A DNA stretch of 64,000 bases from Rhododendron vialii (GCF_030253575.1 NC_080558.1:6458001-6522000); one strand, 5' to 3'. Positions 21,386 to 34,099 are shown, counted from the stretch's first letter. Numbers and translations are program-made. Notes: generated from the letters alone by a model not told the origin.

Positions 21386-21608
21386 GGTGTTCCTTCCATT
21401 CAAAACTATAAACCCAGGACAGTCACTGGGGGGACGGGCTTCATTTTAATACGACAGACATGCATGGGGTAGCTCTGAGTCTCTGACTCATTCTTTGCTT
21501 GATTGACAAGAATGTATTCTGCTGCTAATGCCAGAAGTCAGAAAATAGAGTCTCTTTTTGCGGTGCAATGAGTATTTTCTGCTAAAATGTTTGTATCTTG
21601 TCGTTTCT
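21386..21608 (+). repeat. 3' flank shared between PPR copies
   Basis: Partner of 5,333-5,580 downstream of the decayed PPR copy. It shows that the duplicated unit extended well beyond the coding region. Confidence 0.75.
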
Positions 21609-23395
21609 ACTCGTCTGCTAATTACCATTGAGAAAATTACAACGAGGGCAAGAGGGTGAGCTGGAGGTGGTAAAGTACTTTCTGATTAATGCGGAAATTT
21701 TGAAGATAATGAGTATATTGTTTGACTGGTATTGAATGTGATGAGAACAGTCTGAATACAGGGTTTTCAGGAAGCTATTTGAAATGTCAAGGGGTTCAAC
21801 AATTTGCAAAGTCATGGTTACTTAAATTTTTAGATTGCTCGCAGATCTTCTCTATCACAATTGGTTGGTTGCGGTTATCGATTTCATATCGTTTGTCTGT
21901 GTGCTTGTTCGGTTCGTGGAGTATGCCACCTTGCTCCCCTTGATGTTAATATATGTTGTCTTTTTTGTCCCAGCTACTGAGGACGAAGCTAAACACAGAA
22001 ATTTGGGTGCCGAGGACAATCTGCGAACCCACATTCATCGAGTGCTTCACTGACGTAAGTTGAGGCAGAAGAACTCTCATAAGGAACGTAAAACTTTTGA
22101 GTACCGGTTAAGTATATTCATCGACTACATATGTTTAGTACAAGATATTGATATATTACACCACCTGCATTTCCGGGCAGTTTACGCATATGTGATTCCT
22201 AGTGTTTTGGTTTCTCCACGGCCGTATTTTAATTTGAAGAAAAGCGTTGGATGAAATTGAGCACAACTCTTTACTGCTCCTTAATACCTACACCAACATC
22301 ATTGAAAAGGATGATATAGGCATGCAAAAGCATCATCTCCGCTTTCTACGTTTCACAGCACTTCAAATTTCATGGAATTGCACTAATTTTTCAATATAGG
22401 AAAACGTAAGAAAATCGTAATGAGAAAATGATCGTTGTGGAAGGAAGAAATAATGCAGTGGCTGCGATGATTTGGGGGAGGGTTGAGGGTGATACTGTTA
22501 ACATTTTTTTCCATAAACAGAACATTTTTTGCTGGCAGAGATGCGAGAACCCTTCTTTGTTCAACGGATTTTCCTGTGCTCAAAAGTGAATTGTCAAAAT
22601 GCTCTCCAGTCTATGCTTTGGAAAAATTATTCCAGAGCAATGCTGGTAAGAAAGGCCTCTGGAGCATTGAACAATCTGTCTGGGCAATTCAGTATTGCAG
22701 AATCGAAAGAAGGCAATCCTATTGAGGCGACCAAGGAGACCATCCCTTGCCGGGGCCAGGGGAGAATAAGAAAACGCTATATGAACATGAATCTCGCTGT
22801 GAATGATGATTTTTGATACGCGAAAGGCTCGTCTCCTCTTTCAACACATTCACAACGCTTCTTTTCTGCTTTGTATTTTGGCTAGTTTTGGTTTGGTTTA
22901 TCAATCTTGTCACACAAGATGCCATGTGCTGCTTATTGTAGGTACATACGAGTTTATGTACTTATATGTTTTTGTTGACGATTTTATAACCGGAATTTCA
23001 TTCAGATTCTGAAGAATTCTCGAGTATCCACTACATTAGTTCATGAATTTTTGTAGCTTTTTTCCAGATTAACGGATCGAACTTGCCTAAAGATATTGCG
23101 AACCATATTAGTTGTATAACCAAATAATTTCAGGCTCAGGCTTCCGCAATGATGAATTAAAGATTGACATTAATAACGGTAAAGCTTGCTATAAGTTGCT
23201 ATCAAACAGACTTATGGCTACAACAACAACTGTAACTAATCTCATTGTGCTTAAAAATACATGATGTGCATGTGCCTTCTTCGATAGGAGTTTTGTGATC
23301 TTTATTCTCTGCCCTATCTCTAATACCTAATTCCAAGTCGTATTTAGGTACATCAGCTCTCGATTTCTTTCTTCCAACGACTCCCCAAAACAGTA
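21609..23395. other. Intergenic with an unassigned coding-like patch
   Basis: Most of this stretch shows nothing. At 22,483-22,816 two overlapping plus-strand frames (about 80 and 95 codons) have mixed composition, including NALQSMLWKNYSRAM and RGQGRIRKRYMNMNLAVNDDF. No family was recognised and no splice sites were assigned with confidence. Confidence 0.3.
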
Positions 23396-24426
23396 TCAGA
23401 ACACTCCTAGAAATGTGGCTACAGCAAAAACCAGAAACAGTGCTCCACCCAAATAGCCAACCTGATTGGAAATTCGGTCAGATATAGAAATGTGTTCCAA
23501 ATTCCTCAGAGAGAGAGAGTAGGTCATACCAGTTTTTCAGAGATGTAGTTAGCGAGAAATGCTCCTCCGAGAATGGCAATTGATGTTGCAAGAAGATGTC
23601 CTGCAATGGCCCCACTTGCCACACCCCAAGGAGACTGTAGAGAGGGAAGTGAAGAAAACACAAAGATAAATGGAAGTTAACAGAGTTTAGAAGATGGAAT
23701 TTGTTTACGATTTGAAAAGTGAAGAAAATATAAAAAATAAATCACAGTTGCAGAGTTTGGATGATGAAATACGTTTCTGAATTGGAATTTCAAGAAAATT
23801 TGTACCTGAGCAGCACCAAGAGCAATTGTTGCTAGCATCGAGCGATCTCCCCATTCCTAGAGGAAATAACAAATGCAATGGAATGGATGCTTCAGTTTAT
23901 AGAAAATCTTTTTACATTGGATGCATATAAACGCAGTAGTCCAGTTGGTGACAATTATAGGTCCATTTGAGTTTGGATTCAACTCCAGCACAAGTCGAGA
24001 TTTCTATTTTTCACAGGGATGAAGGGTTCATAGTAGGCGTTCTCTGTCATTGTGCCAATATCACATGAGAAAACGCTGGCTATTTGCTGAGAAACCAAGT
24101 TAAAAACTTTGTAGAACCTTTAGTCAATGGATAACATGAAACCTAGAGTCTCCCACAAAGTTTCTAGGGCAGCAGTAAATGGTGGCAGTTGCAACGCTTG
24201 TGGAGAACTAAATGGACATTGTCTTTCCGCAAATGGTTGAACAAATAGGCAATCAAGCAGAAATCTTGTGAGGATGAAGAATGGTGCCACAAATAAGGAG
24301 ATGTAGATTGCTTACAGCAAAAAATACAAGGCTTAATGACTTCCACACAATTTCGAGTGGATTTGATAGTCGCTTGGACGCCTGTAGACAACAGATACGG
24401 CATTTGTGATAAGTTAAAGTACACAC

Positions 24427-24492
<66 letters not shown>

Positions 24493-26536
24493 TTTGGGAA
24501 GAACATTACATGCACATAACAATGTCATAATCCATACGAAAGAAAGTAATAATATTGCAAACCCATAGTAGATTATCTTTAAATGTATATTAAACATGAA
24601 ACCTCATTATAAAAAAGGTGAATACATTAAGTATTACCTTTTCCTTCACGAGCTCCTCAGCTTCGACATATTCACCAAGTTCAGAGCTGTTCTTTTCACC
24701 ACTCTTACCTTCTTTTGATGGAAGGTCCCACGCATCTCTTATTGATTTGAGGCCAAAGAACATCAAAAGAGTCACGGCTGCATATTCTCCAATAGGCAAT
24801 GCTGTTCATAAACCACGCAGCGACTAAAGATCAGAAATTCTGATTGTGAGCAAGGACAAAACAAGCCCAAAGTTATCGTATGACAAACACAAAGCTCATT
24901 GGAGGACTATCATGCCAAAGTATCGACCCTGATGTACATCACAATAGCAGCAGCCGTTCACATGTTTAATACAAAGAATACACAGGCTTGGTATCGAGCA
25001 TCATAAAACAATTTTGTGATGCTAAAATAATGACTCACTTGTCTGAAACTGAGCAGGCACTGAATGAAATATCCGTCCTATTATGACCGAAAGGACTGTC
25101 ATAAATGAAAGAGCGCCCATGGACCCCAAAAGAACCTAGTCAAGAATCCATTAACTTGTCAGAACATTTAGCTTTCCGGATATTATTCAAATATCAAATA
25201 GCCTACAATAACAAGAATTGCCTTATACAGAACCATTGCTTGAAGCTCTGGTATCAAAAAGATTAGCACAGACAATGTAGAGTTGTGAAATGCAGAAATC
25301 CCTTTAATACATAAAGAATTGGAACCCTTTTTTCAGTTTTCGTAGATGGATAATGGGTATTCGGGGACTCATCTCAGACATGAATCACATGACTTCAAGT
25401 GTATGTTTGATAGGCAGGTAAATGGCAAGAACTATTTTAATTCCCAGGATTTGAAGTATTTTTGGTTCTTGAGAAGGAGAAAATTATGCCCCGATAACTA
25501 CTGAACCAACTTTGTGGGGCATGCCCTTGGCTCTTCGTCCTCTAGATAAATCCATGTAACTACTGTAGTACTGTATGACCTGCTTTTATTGATTTTGTTA
25601 TATTTTCTGGTGGATGATCAGCTTTGCATACTGTTGGGCTTGCGAAGTCTGATTCAACTTGCGTCGCGCTTCACTGGAGGTTTGGGGTCGTAGGGGCCCA
25701 AGGGGCAGTGCCCACGGCTGGGTTCCGGGGGTAGTGTAGGTTAGTGCAGGTTAAAAATACTTGTTCTACCCAACAGCCAATGTAACTTGTACTCTTTCTT
25801 CATTGTATACATAGTGGAAGCTGGTGAGCCGTGGATGTACTCAACCTTTTACATTCTGTCGGAGAACAACGTAAAATCTGTGTCTTGCATTTCCTTGTTT
25901 ACTGTTTTTTATTATTCTTTGCACATTGTGTGTTTGTTGGTTTGGCCAAATTCCCAACAACTGGTATTCTCAAGTCACCCCAACCTGTCATCAGGCCAAG
26001 GTAGATACAAGTTTCGATATATTGGTTGTTGAGTGACAATCCATTTTTCCGCAATGAAGAAGGGGGATTTCTTCTACAAAGCAGGTCCATAAGCAATTCC
26101 GTTACATGGACAGGATCTTCCCAACATTCTCATCCATATCCATCTTAAATACCCACTCATGCTACTCATAAATGAATTATTCTAAGGGCATTTTCTTCTG
26201 TCATGGTTTTATACAGTAGCCTAAATAGCTTCGAGGTCCCTGTAATATTTAACAGGCAACTGGTGAGTTTCTTTAGGCCAAAAAGCACTGAAGAGTTGCG
26301 GAATTGGTGCCGAATGTGGCTTATAGTATCAGATACAAAAAAACATGTGGCTTCTAGTGAAAATTATTATTTTGATAGATCAGCACATAGGGACTTTATT
26401 CTAGTAGAAGTACTTGTTTTGATAATGTAGAGAAACAAAGTTTATCTTTTGTTGTATAAACTTCCATTTTGGGGGAAATTCTCTGCCAAATTAGAGAAAC
26501 AAATAGACATATATAAGTATATCCAGTTGTAGTTGT

Positions 26537-26605
<69 letters not shown>

Positions 26606-29600
26606 TAACAATTGCCAGAAGATGAAACATACCAGTCCTCTTTCATATTGCATCGCCAAGAGTGCTGCAATGAAGAATGTCTGTTGAGGATAAGAAGATA
26701 TTAAAATATGCTTTATGCACCATTAAAGTGGGCAAAATTACATCAGAAATTTAAATTCAGTAGACTTGGTGTTATGAATGGGAATCTCTGTTAGAAGAAT
26801 TTAGCTTGAAATCCAAAGTGATCTCCTATTTTGGGCGCATATTGTATGTATCGTACAGGTACTTTACATAAGCCTTTTTTCTATTCCAGCTACCCATGCT
26901 CATAACCTCTTCTAGGCATGAAAATGCTATAGGGGCTAGTCCTGAAAAGAGAAAGCATTGATGGGTATGCACAGATAGTATTTATTTATACATATACATG
27001 GAGTATCAAAAGTGGTATGTTATATATAAGCATACATATACCTTGTCGCCAATTTCTGAAACAAATATCAATGAGAATGCAGCAGTGAAGCCAGACTTTG
27101 CAATTGCTGCTAAAATTGATGAAGGTCCCCCTTTCACAAAGGCAACAAGTGAATACACAAAAGCACATCCACAAAGCACAGAGACTAGAGAGAGAACATA
27201 TGGAAGTTGATTAGGAGGCTTTCCACTGCCAAATCACAAAAGATATATGCATCAGTTTGGAATCAATTGAGGAGGTCCACTTTGACCTATTGTAACCTCT
27301 CACAATATATGTGGTACTGGTACATAATTTTATTTAACTTGCCCCCACCAGTACAAGTCTGAGTTCCACACATCACTATATTTCATTCACAATCAAAGGT
27401 CAAGAAATACCAGAATTCACAATAATAGCATCTGAAAAGTACATTTAACGCAAAACTACTTACATATCAGATGCATTGTCACTTTGTGGATTGTCAAGAA
27501 ATGTTTTTTGCTCATTATTTCCCTCGCTCTCTTCAAAACTCCCAGGTCCAATACCAGCAGTAGATGCATGTCCTTTGATTTTTCCACGCGTAGATTTCAA
27601 CCTTGATAGTTCACTACATCTTACTAAACATAAGTCAGCAAAAGGGTATTTGTTGGTCTACAAGTATAAACTTTAAACAAAATGCTTTGGGATGATACAA
27701 TGTGGGTGATCAAAACAGACATAACACCATATGACTGAAAAGGCTAACTGATGATGAAAATCTGTTTTCTAGGAGAGGTAATCTCATTTACATGTGGCAA
27801 AATTACATCAAGGTCTTTCGTAGTAACAGCTTAAACTGAGGAATCATCTCATAGCATTATATATCAATGCCCCATGGTGGTTAGCAGTGCTCCGTAAATT
27901 AATAGGGTTAAACAACTCTCAACATACATATACGAAATGATGAAAAAACTGCAATGATTCATATGCAACTTGGTATGGGTGTCTCTCATGATACGAGCAA
28001 AGACATAATATAACACAAACATGGTCCACAATGGTCAGCTGTGAAACATGATATGATGTTCTCAGACTGCCACTTCCATTGGGAGAGAGAGAAAAAAAAA
28101 AAAAAAGAGGGTGGAGGGTTAGGTCAATATCCAGTTCAGTTCTAGCAGTAACCAAGAAAGATGAAACCAATACAAAATAAAATTTATGTTCTATCTGTGG
28201 TGGGCCAAACCGAATTTGCCCATAGGGTTGGCCCATGATTAGGAAGCGGGCAAAGCCAGGGAACGGGCGTGGCTGGCTGGCCCCGTCTGCGTTACTTGGG
28301 CTGAAGCCCAATGAGATAAGAGAGAAGCCGAAGGGAGGAGGACCGGACTGAAGGCTCCGACCCACCAGTTTGCAAGCCCAAGGACCGAGCCTTCGGGTCA
28401 GGCTTGCGGGCCGGATTGATCGTTTGGGTCAGTTTGACCCATGCGAAGGCCACGTGGAAGTTCCTCTTGTTGGTTCCAAGGGGTCTTGGAACGTCTGAGA
28501 AGAGGGGCGGTTATTCGTGACGTCACGGACATGTGCTGTGCGTCATGGGCACGCTTAGCTTGGAGGGCAAGTATGTTCGCCTATATAAAGGAAGGGATAA
28601 ACCCTAGGAGAGGTACACATTCTCACACCATTAATTGTACTCTTCCTCTCCTATTTATTGACTTGCTCGACGGAGGGGCGAGAGCCGGCCAACCGCCTCG
28701 CGCCTTGGTGCAGGTATGCAGCGGAGCGGAAGAGGAAGGATCCGAAGGAGTCCGACAAAAACCACCACACCACACTATCTAATACTTGATTAGACGTAAC
28801 ACGGGGACCTATATCTTACCAAAGTTATGGCAGACCATGCAACAATTACTGATTGCATACACAATTTAAACCCAAGCATAATATGCAACAATTTGAGCAT
28901 GCACATGTCCTTTATCAGTACAAAGTTATTTACTACCTCTGAAAGCAGTTCCTTCAATCATACATGTTCTGCCTTTCAAAAGAAGAAAATCCTATGCATC
29001 CTTACAAGTGAATTAATAAGATGGAGTGAGCTATTCTCCATGTTTGACGGAGGAATAGTGAGGTGGAGTGGCCTATTTTCCATTTTAGCAGGAAGTCATT
29101 TGGCGATTCAATGCATAAGCTATCATTAGCTACTGCTATTTACCACTTGTGGATGGTGAGAAATGCTAGACTGTTCAACCATAAGTATATAGACCCTACT
29201 AGTACCTTGTTCAGGAGCATTGCAGCAGATATTAGGGACATGATTTGTTCTTTTAAAATGGTGGTCAACACCCAAGAAAACTACTTCTTCGTCTAGCTTG
29301 GTGTATATCCACCAAAATTCTGAAGATAAATAGACCCAAGAAAGCTTGACTGTAGTTTTCAGCTTCTATTTCTGGTTTCTTGTTGCGATACTCTGACCCT
29401 ATAGATGTAACTCTATAAGGAGGGGGTATGGATTTGTTAATCAAAAGCTTACCATCTCACCAAAATACACGTGTATCAGTGAAGGCACAGCTTTATTTCC
29501 TTACTCACATAAGGGCAACGGGTCAATTGAGACTTGACCCACCTGGCCTCCGCCTAACAGGATAGCTGTTTTCGTTGCGATTAACTCCTAATTTACATAA

Positions 29601-30190
29601 CAAAACAATTCATTGCTTTTGTTTGACAGTAAATTAAATGGACTAAACTAATGCTCAATGCCTTACACCTAAACTGCCAAAACCCATATCAATGAACTAA
29701 TCTTGAAACCCCAAGGGGTTGGCCTAGTGGTCAAGGTCTGGACTCAAGCGTTTGCTCACTCCTAATTTCTCATATTCGAAACATCTTAGGTGTTATCAAC
29801 TCATTTGGGGCTAGTTCATACAGAACTTGCTCTGACTGGGTGGTGGGATTGGTCCCAAGATTAGTCTACATTCGCGTAAGCTGGCCTGAACACCAGAGTT
29901 ATCAAAAAAAAAAAGAAACTAATCTTGAATTCCCAATCTAGAGAGTTCAAATTTCATGGGTCTTTTCAATTTCCACTATTTACAAGGAATCTGAGATTCT
30001 TGAAGAACATGGGAAAGTCAAACAAAGAACAACAAACAGATAGGAGAATGAGCCAAGGGAGCTTACATGGAGGAGAATTTGAGATGGGTCTTCTGGAAAT
30101 AACGGCATAGCAAGGTGCCAAAGCCAATAATGGAAGCTTTGCCATTGAAATTCTTGATGACGGTGTCGTCTCAATAACCAACCCTTTCAT
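23396..30190 (-). CDS. Chloroplast GDT1-like (UPF0016) transporter, PAM71 type
   Basis: Ten coding exons on the minus strand join in phase with GT-AG borders: 30,067-30,190; 27,464-27,623; 27,042-27,225; 26,633-26,680; 25,039-25,135; 24,638-24,801; 24,316-24,381; 23,806-23,856; 23,530-23,634; 23,396-23,461. The product is 354 aa. Residues 1 to about 95 hold a Ser/Arg-rich transit-like N-terminus and an acidic linker. Two hydrophobic halves follow, each with the family signature E-x-G-D-K/R: EIGDK at the exon 3/4 border and EWGDR at the start of exon 8. LPIGEYAAVTLLMFFGLKSI and GHLLATSIAILGGAFLANYI are membrane segments, and the acidic loop of exon 6 (ELGEYVEAEELVKEK) separates the halves. Arabidopsis PAM71 and its relative CMT1 move Mn2+ (and Ca2+) in the thylakoid or envelope, supporting photosystem II. 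Assignment to PAM71 rather than CMT1 is from memory of the sequence. Exon 1 is the least certain part, because the 2.4-kb first intron could hide another small exon. Confidence 0.9.
24433..24488. repeat. (GA)n microsatellite
   Basis: About 28 GA units, located 50 bp upstream of exon 7 within intron 6 of the GDT1-like gene. Read on the gene strand it is a CT tract near the acceptor, so it could extend the polypyrimidine tract. Confidence 0.95.
25632..25959 (+). mobile_element. Copia-type LTR with adjoining primer-site remnant
   Basis: A 328-bp segment bounded by TGTTGGG and CCCAACA, the usual inverted LTR ends. It contains the AGTGGAAGCTGGTGAGCCGT-type stretch common in plant copia LTRs. One base after the end is TGGTAT, the start of a methionine tRNA primer site, so it is the left LTR of a deleted element rather than a clean solo LTR. 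It lies in intron 4 of the GDT1-like gene, in the opposite orientation. Confidence 0.65.
26540..26602. repeat. (TA)n-(GA)n compound microsatellite
   Basis: About 16 TA units followed directly by about 15 GA units, just downstream of exon 4 of the minus-strand transporter gene, inside intron 4. Confidence 0.95.
28196..28774 (+). mobile_element. Solo LTR of a retrotransposon
   Basis: A 579-bp segment starts TGTGGTG, ends CACCACA, and is flanked on both sides by CTATC (28,191-28,195 and 28,775-28,779), a perfect 5-bp TSD. It is GC-rich against an AT-rich background, contains a TATATAAA box at 28,582, and has GACTTGCTCGACGGAGGGG downstream, typical of plant gypsy LTRs. No internal region remains, so it arose by recombination between two LTRs. 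It sits in intron 1 of the GDT1-like gene on the opposite strand. Confidence 0.85.
28980..29300 (+). mobile_element. LINE tail fragment (zf-RVT region)
   Basis: A plus-strand frame encodes LATAIYHLWMVRNARLFNHK and a following acidic-basic helix ending in a stop. This matches the segment after the zinc-binding region at the end of plant LINE reverse transcriptases. It lies inside intron 1 of the GDT1-like gene. Confidence 0.65.
29708..29916 (+). mobile_element. Au-like SINE with 13-bp TSD
   Basis: Starts ACCCCAAGGGGTTGGCCTAG (box A) and has a box-B-like ATTCGAAAC about 55 bp on. It ends with GCGTAAGCTGGCCTGAACAC and a short A-rich tail. It is flanked by perfect AACTAATCTTGAA repeats at 29,695-29,707 and 29,917-29,929. 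Inserted in intron 1 of the GDT1-like gene. Confidence 0.88.
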
Positions 30191-30706
30191 TTTCTTCCGC
30201 TGAAACTTGCTTACAAACTCATATCTACACTTCAATTTCAACACCCAAAATCTAAATCTTGAAGTAAAACCCAAAACAAAAACCCTGGTGATTGTGAATT
30301 TTGATACCCAACAGTTCAGTTGAGTGAGGAGTGAAGACCAAATTGGGTTTGGGTTATTTTTCTCTCTATCTTGGTGCTAAATTTTCTCTGCCATGTTCCT
30401 AAATTTTCTCTGCCATGTTCCACGTGTATATGGGAGGAAGGCGATAAACTACCAATAATGTGTTATACAAACTTTAGCTTGCGGATCAAAAAAAAAAAAC
30501 TTTAGCTTGAAAATTAAATAGGAAAATCAACGGCTTCATTTATTTGGTGGGAATGGTGGGTGAGAGATGTATTCTCAAGAAATATAAAGTGAAACAAATT
30601 TTATTTTTTTTGTGTGTGTTATGTTGACAACAAATCTCTAGAAAAACTAAAAAAATTGTTATTTTTTGCAAGAAAAGTATTTCCAGTGAGAAAATTGAGG
30701 TTATAA
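30191..30706. promoter_or_regulatory. Upstream region of the GDT1-like gene
   Basis: This is the 5' flank of the minus-strand gene. It contains a short direct duplication of AAATTTTCTCTGCCATGTTC at about 30,381-30,422. No firm TATA box or other promoter element can be assigned. Confidence 0.35.
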
Positions 30707-32142
30707 GGGTATCCACAATGCTATAATAAAAAATAGATAATCAAAAATTGCCACATCAGCTTTTGATTATCCATTTAAGAGATTACTAAAGTTAGCAATA
30801 TAGAAGTTTACAATGGCATAATCAAAATTGAATAACCAAAAGTTGTCATATCACTTTTTTAAATTACAAAAAAAACTAATAACTGTGAACATAAAAATAG
30901 TTTTTTCTAAAAATAATTTTAAGACTAATAAAAACTATTTATTAGAAATAGAAAACAATTTTTAAACTTTTTTTGAAATTTAAAAAAAAATAGTTTTTGT
31001 GTAACTACGGTTTTTGAAAAAATAAATTTTTATATAAGAAAAGGTTTTGAGAAAAAAATTTCTTATACAAAACAATTTTTTGAAAAAAGAACAATTTTTT
31101 TATTTTTAAAAACAGTTAAAAAATATTTTTTGGGGGGGAAACAGTTTTAAAAAAAACAATTTTAAGTATTTTTTTTTTGAAAACATTGTTGAAAAAGAAA
31201 AAGAAAGAGAGGGGAAAAGGGAAGAGATATAACGTTTTTATTTGTAATGATGTGTATTTGATTGAGAATGCGAGGTTAATTAAATTTGGTTATTGACAAA
31301 ATGTTAGTTTTGGTTATCCAAAGTCCAAATTTTAATTATTTCTAAGGAGGTTGCTAAGTTTGATGATAGTATTGTAAGGCCATCCACAGTAGTATAATTA
31401 AAAAAGGATAACTAAAAGTTGACACATCAGCTTTTGATTATTCACTAAAGAGGTTGTTAAGCTTAACAATGTTGAGCTTCACAATGATCACTTCTAGTCC
31501 ATAACCAAAATAAGGGCCTACTACAATTTCACACTCTCTCCCCCTCTGTTTCCTGTCATTCACTTTCCTCAATTTATGTTTTTTTTGGCAAAAATATATA
31601 GATTCCATCTCTTAATTTTGGGAAAAAATCGGTGACTTTCTTCCCTCCTATTATGAATTTTTTTTGGGGAAAAAAATTGAAACGGAAAAAAAGAGTGAAA
31701 TATCATAATCCGGCGATGATAGGTTGAATTGTAGATGATCGAGAGATATGAGCTTTACTTTTTGAGGAAAGAAAGAGAAATAGTTTGTGGGTTAAATGAC
31801 GAAAATATAGAGTAGGCAAAGAAGAGAAGAAAAAAAATACCAATTGAAACAAGCGTGTATACAAAATTTGGAACTAATTAACTTAAGTTGTGTGGACTCC
31901 ACAAATTTTGATTATTGAAAAAGGTTGTTAGTTTTGGTTATCCAAAACCCAAAATTTGATTATTTTTAAGGATGTTGCTAAGTTTGATTATACCATTGTG
32001 AGCCATCTTTTGTACCAACATTGTTAACTTTAAAAACAATTGGCTTTTGATTATACCACTGTGGATGGCCTAAGTCATATTTTGCACAAACATTATTAAC
32101 TTTAAAAATCTAGCACTTTTGGTTATGCCATTGTGGATACTC
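30707..32142. mobile_element. Harbinger/Tourist-like element, outer of a nested pair
   Basis: The ends are GGGTATCCACAATG and the reverse complement of GAGTATCCACAATG (13 of 14 identical), flanked by TAA at 30,704-30,706 and 32,143-32,145. A TAA or TTA TSD is the mark of PIF/Harbinger elements. The interior is very AT-rich, has no transposase frame, and contains a second copy at 31,378-32,070. Confidence 0.8.
31378..32070. mobile_element. Harbinger/Tourist-like element, inner copy
   Basis: A 693-bp element with perfect GGCCATCCACAGT inverted ends and TAA on both sides (31,375-31,377 and 32,071-32,073). Its ends resemble those of the surrounding element, so it is the same family. Further internal copies of the ATTATACCATTGTGAG end motif near 31,995 suggest a third, older insertion. 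Confidence 0.85.
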
Positions 32143-33174
32143 TAAGACCCACGACTTTTTAGTATTTGGAAAAATTATAAAATGATATGAAGTGCTAAAT
32201 AACGGTAATCCAAATCCTCCTTAAGCACAACCATAAACTTACCATTTATTACTAATCTTTTTTTATAATTTTTTCCAAATACTAAAAAGTCGGGGTATTT
32301 TCTCACCGAAAATACTTTTGCCACTAAAACTTCTAAAGTCACGACGTTTAAGGGTTGTGAGTCTTATAAGGCAAGTCCAGATCCTTCTGCCACTAAAACT
32401 TCTAAAGTCACATTATTGGTACGTTTGTGTTGAAGGATTTGGACTTGCCTTTCCAAATTTCAATGTGATCTTGAAGGCACAAATTGTACGTTTATGGTTG
32501 ACAATATTATGATTTGAAACTAAAAGATACACTGAAGATGATATATGGTAACAGATAATTTTTTAAAATTAATTTGAAACTAAAAGATTAACATATTGAT
32601 TTTTGAAGGATACATAATGGATATGTTATGGATAAGAATAACCTTTGCAGCCAATGGTGATCACAAAATCTTTTGTTTTTGTCGCTCGATAGATGTCTAA
32701 CCTACTTCTAAGGGGATGAGAATGAAATACCGCTAAGCGGCATATGCGGGTGGGGCAAGCCCAAAGAGTATCAACCACCACACCAAGCACTCGCGCTCCT
32801 GACGAAAATTGAACCATCACCTTTCATGTGGAAGTGGTGAGGAAGTGTCATTGGGCTATGAGCCCATTGAGAGGTGATCACATAATTAATGGAGTAATTA
32901 TTTAAATCTTGTAAAATTCAAATAACATCCTTCAAAAGAATTTTTTTGAATTGATCAGTTGTTAGGATAAAATCAATTTGAATTGATTTGTTAGGAGTAT
33001 ATGGATGGATAGTGTCCTAGCCAAATAGAATTATGTTTATCTTAATCAATTACCGTTTTTTAATTATTTTTTATTTCCCTAAAATCTTTTGTATAACGTA
33101 ACCAATAGAACACTGCCACTTGTCACCACGCCAGCTCTTTCCACTGATCCCCTTTTGTTACCCATCTCTAAAAA
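32143..33174. other. Non-coding stretch
   Basis: No gene is seen. A short direct repeat with CCACTAAAACTTCTAAAGTC occurs at about 32,320 and 32,391. The flank of the next element contains its TSD at 33,166-33,174. Confidence 0.4.
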
Positions 33175-34099
33175 GAGAGAAACTTTTACACGGACCCTCC
33201 GTGAAAACAAGTTTTGCAGCTAGCAATGAATAAGTGACACCTCATACAAAATACATTCCCACCAAACACCCTCCCTCACCCGATCCTCTCTCTCTTCCCC
33301 ATTTCCTCATCTCAGCCCATGACAGACGATGGTACACCGCCACCACCCCTCCCCCAGCAATCACTGCGTATATGATGTGAGGGAGATGTACAGTTGCCTT
33401 GTGGAGAGGTACGGGCTCTCGGAACAACGGTGCTCATCAACACCACGATTCTTACACCCAGCCTACCAACTGCAACATCCCTCGAGTCCTCTTCAATCTA
33501 CAGCGGTAGCACTCGTCTCCTCGCCGAGACCGGCGAAGACGACTATACAGGTGACCAGTTCATTGCTCGTCGGCACCAATCCTCAAGAAATCCCCAATTT
33601 TAGATCAAACCCGACAAAATGTACTCAAATCCTCCATCTTGGACTGCCGAAATTTAAAATTAGGTCATGTAAATGGAGCTTGTTACAGAGCTAAAACTTC
33701 CATTGTATTTTAGACTCTACCGCAGGTCTTCTCTAACTTCAAAATCAGACCTCACACTCATCTTCCCCTCCCATTTTCCTTTGCTTTTGAATCTTTAGTT
33801 TCTGAGAACGAATCATTTTTTAAAATGATTAATCGAACCCAGTTTGTGGAAGAAACAAATTTATGTTGGCAGTGATGCTAGGGAAGAGGGAGGTCCGAGA
33901 GGAGGTGGTGGCTGGTGGCGGTGCCCCACCGTGGGTTGAGATGAGGAAACCATTTGGGGGAGAGAGAAAGGGGATGGGATCAGATGGTGTATGTGCTTAT
34001 GTGAGGGTTTAATGAGAATGTATTTTGTATGATGTGTCATTTGCTCATTGGTGGGTGCAAAATTTGTTTTTACGGAGGGTCCGTGTAAAAGTTTATCTC
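33175..34099. mobile_element. Mutator-like element with 9-bp TSD, possible Pack-MULE
   Basis: A 925-bp element. The ends match as inverted repeats (GAGAGAAACTTTTACACGG against GAGATAAACTTTTACACGG), and the similarity runs about 100 bp inward. It is flanked by perfect CTCTAAAAA copies at 33,166-33,174 and 34,100-34,108, the 9-bp TSD of Mutator elements. The interior at 33,390-33,600 is clearly GC-richer than the arms and has a 69-codon frame without recognised homology. This is the pattern of a MULE that has captured a gene piece, but the source is not identified. No transposase is present. Confidence 0.85.

Noticed and set aside
24253..24597. Leu-Ser-repeat frame of 114 codons
   Set aside because: The repeat is the GA/CT microsatellite. 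Only the part from ASKRLSNPLE onward is real, as exon 7 of the transporter.
28441..28782. 113-codon frame in a GC-rich stretch
   Set aside because: It lies inside the solo LTR and has no relation to gag or pol.
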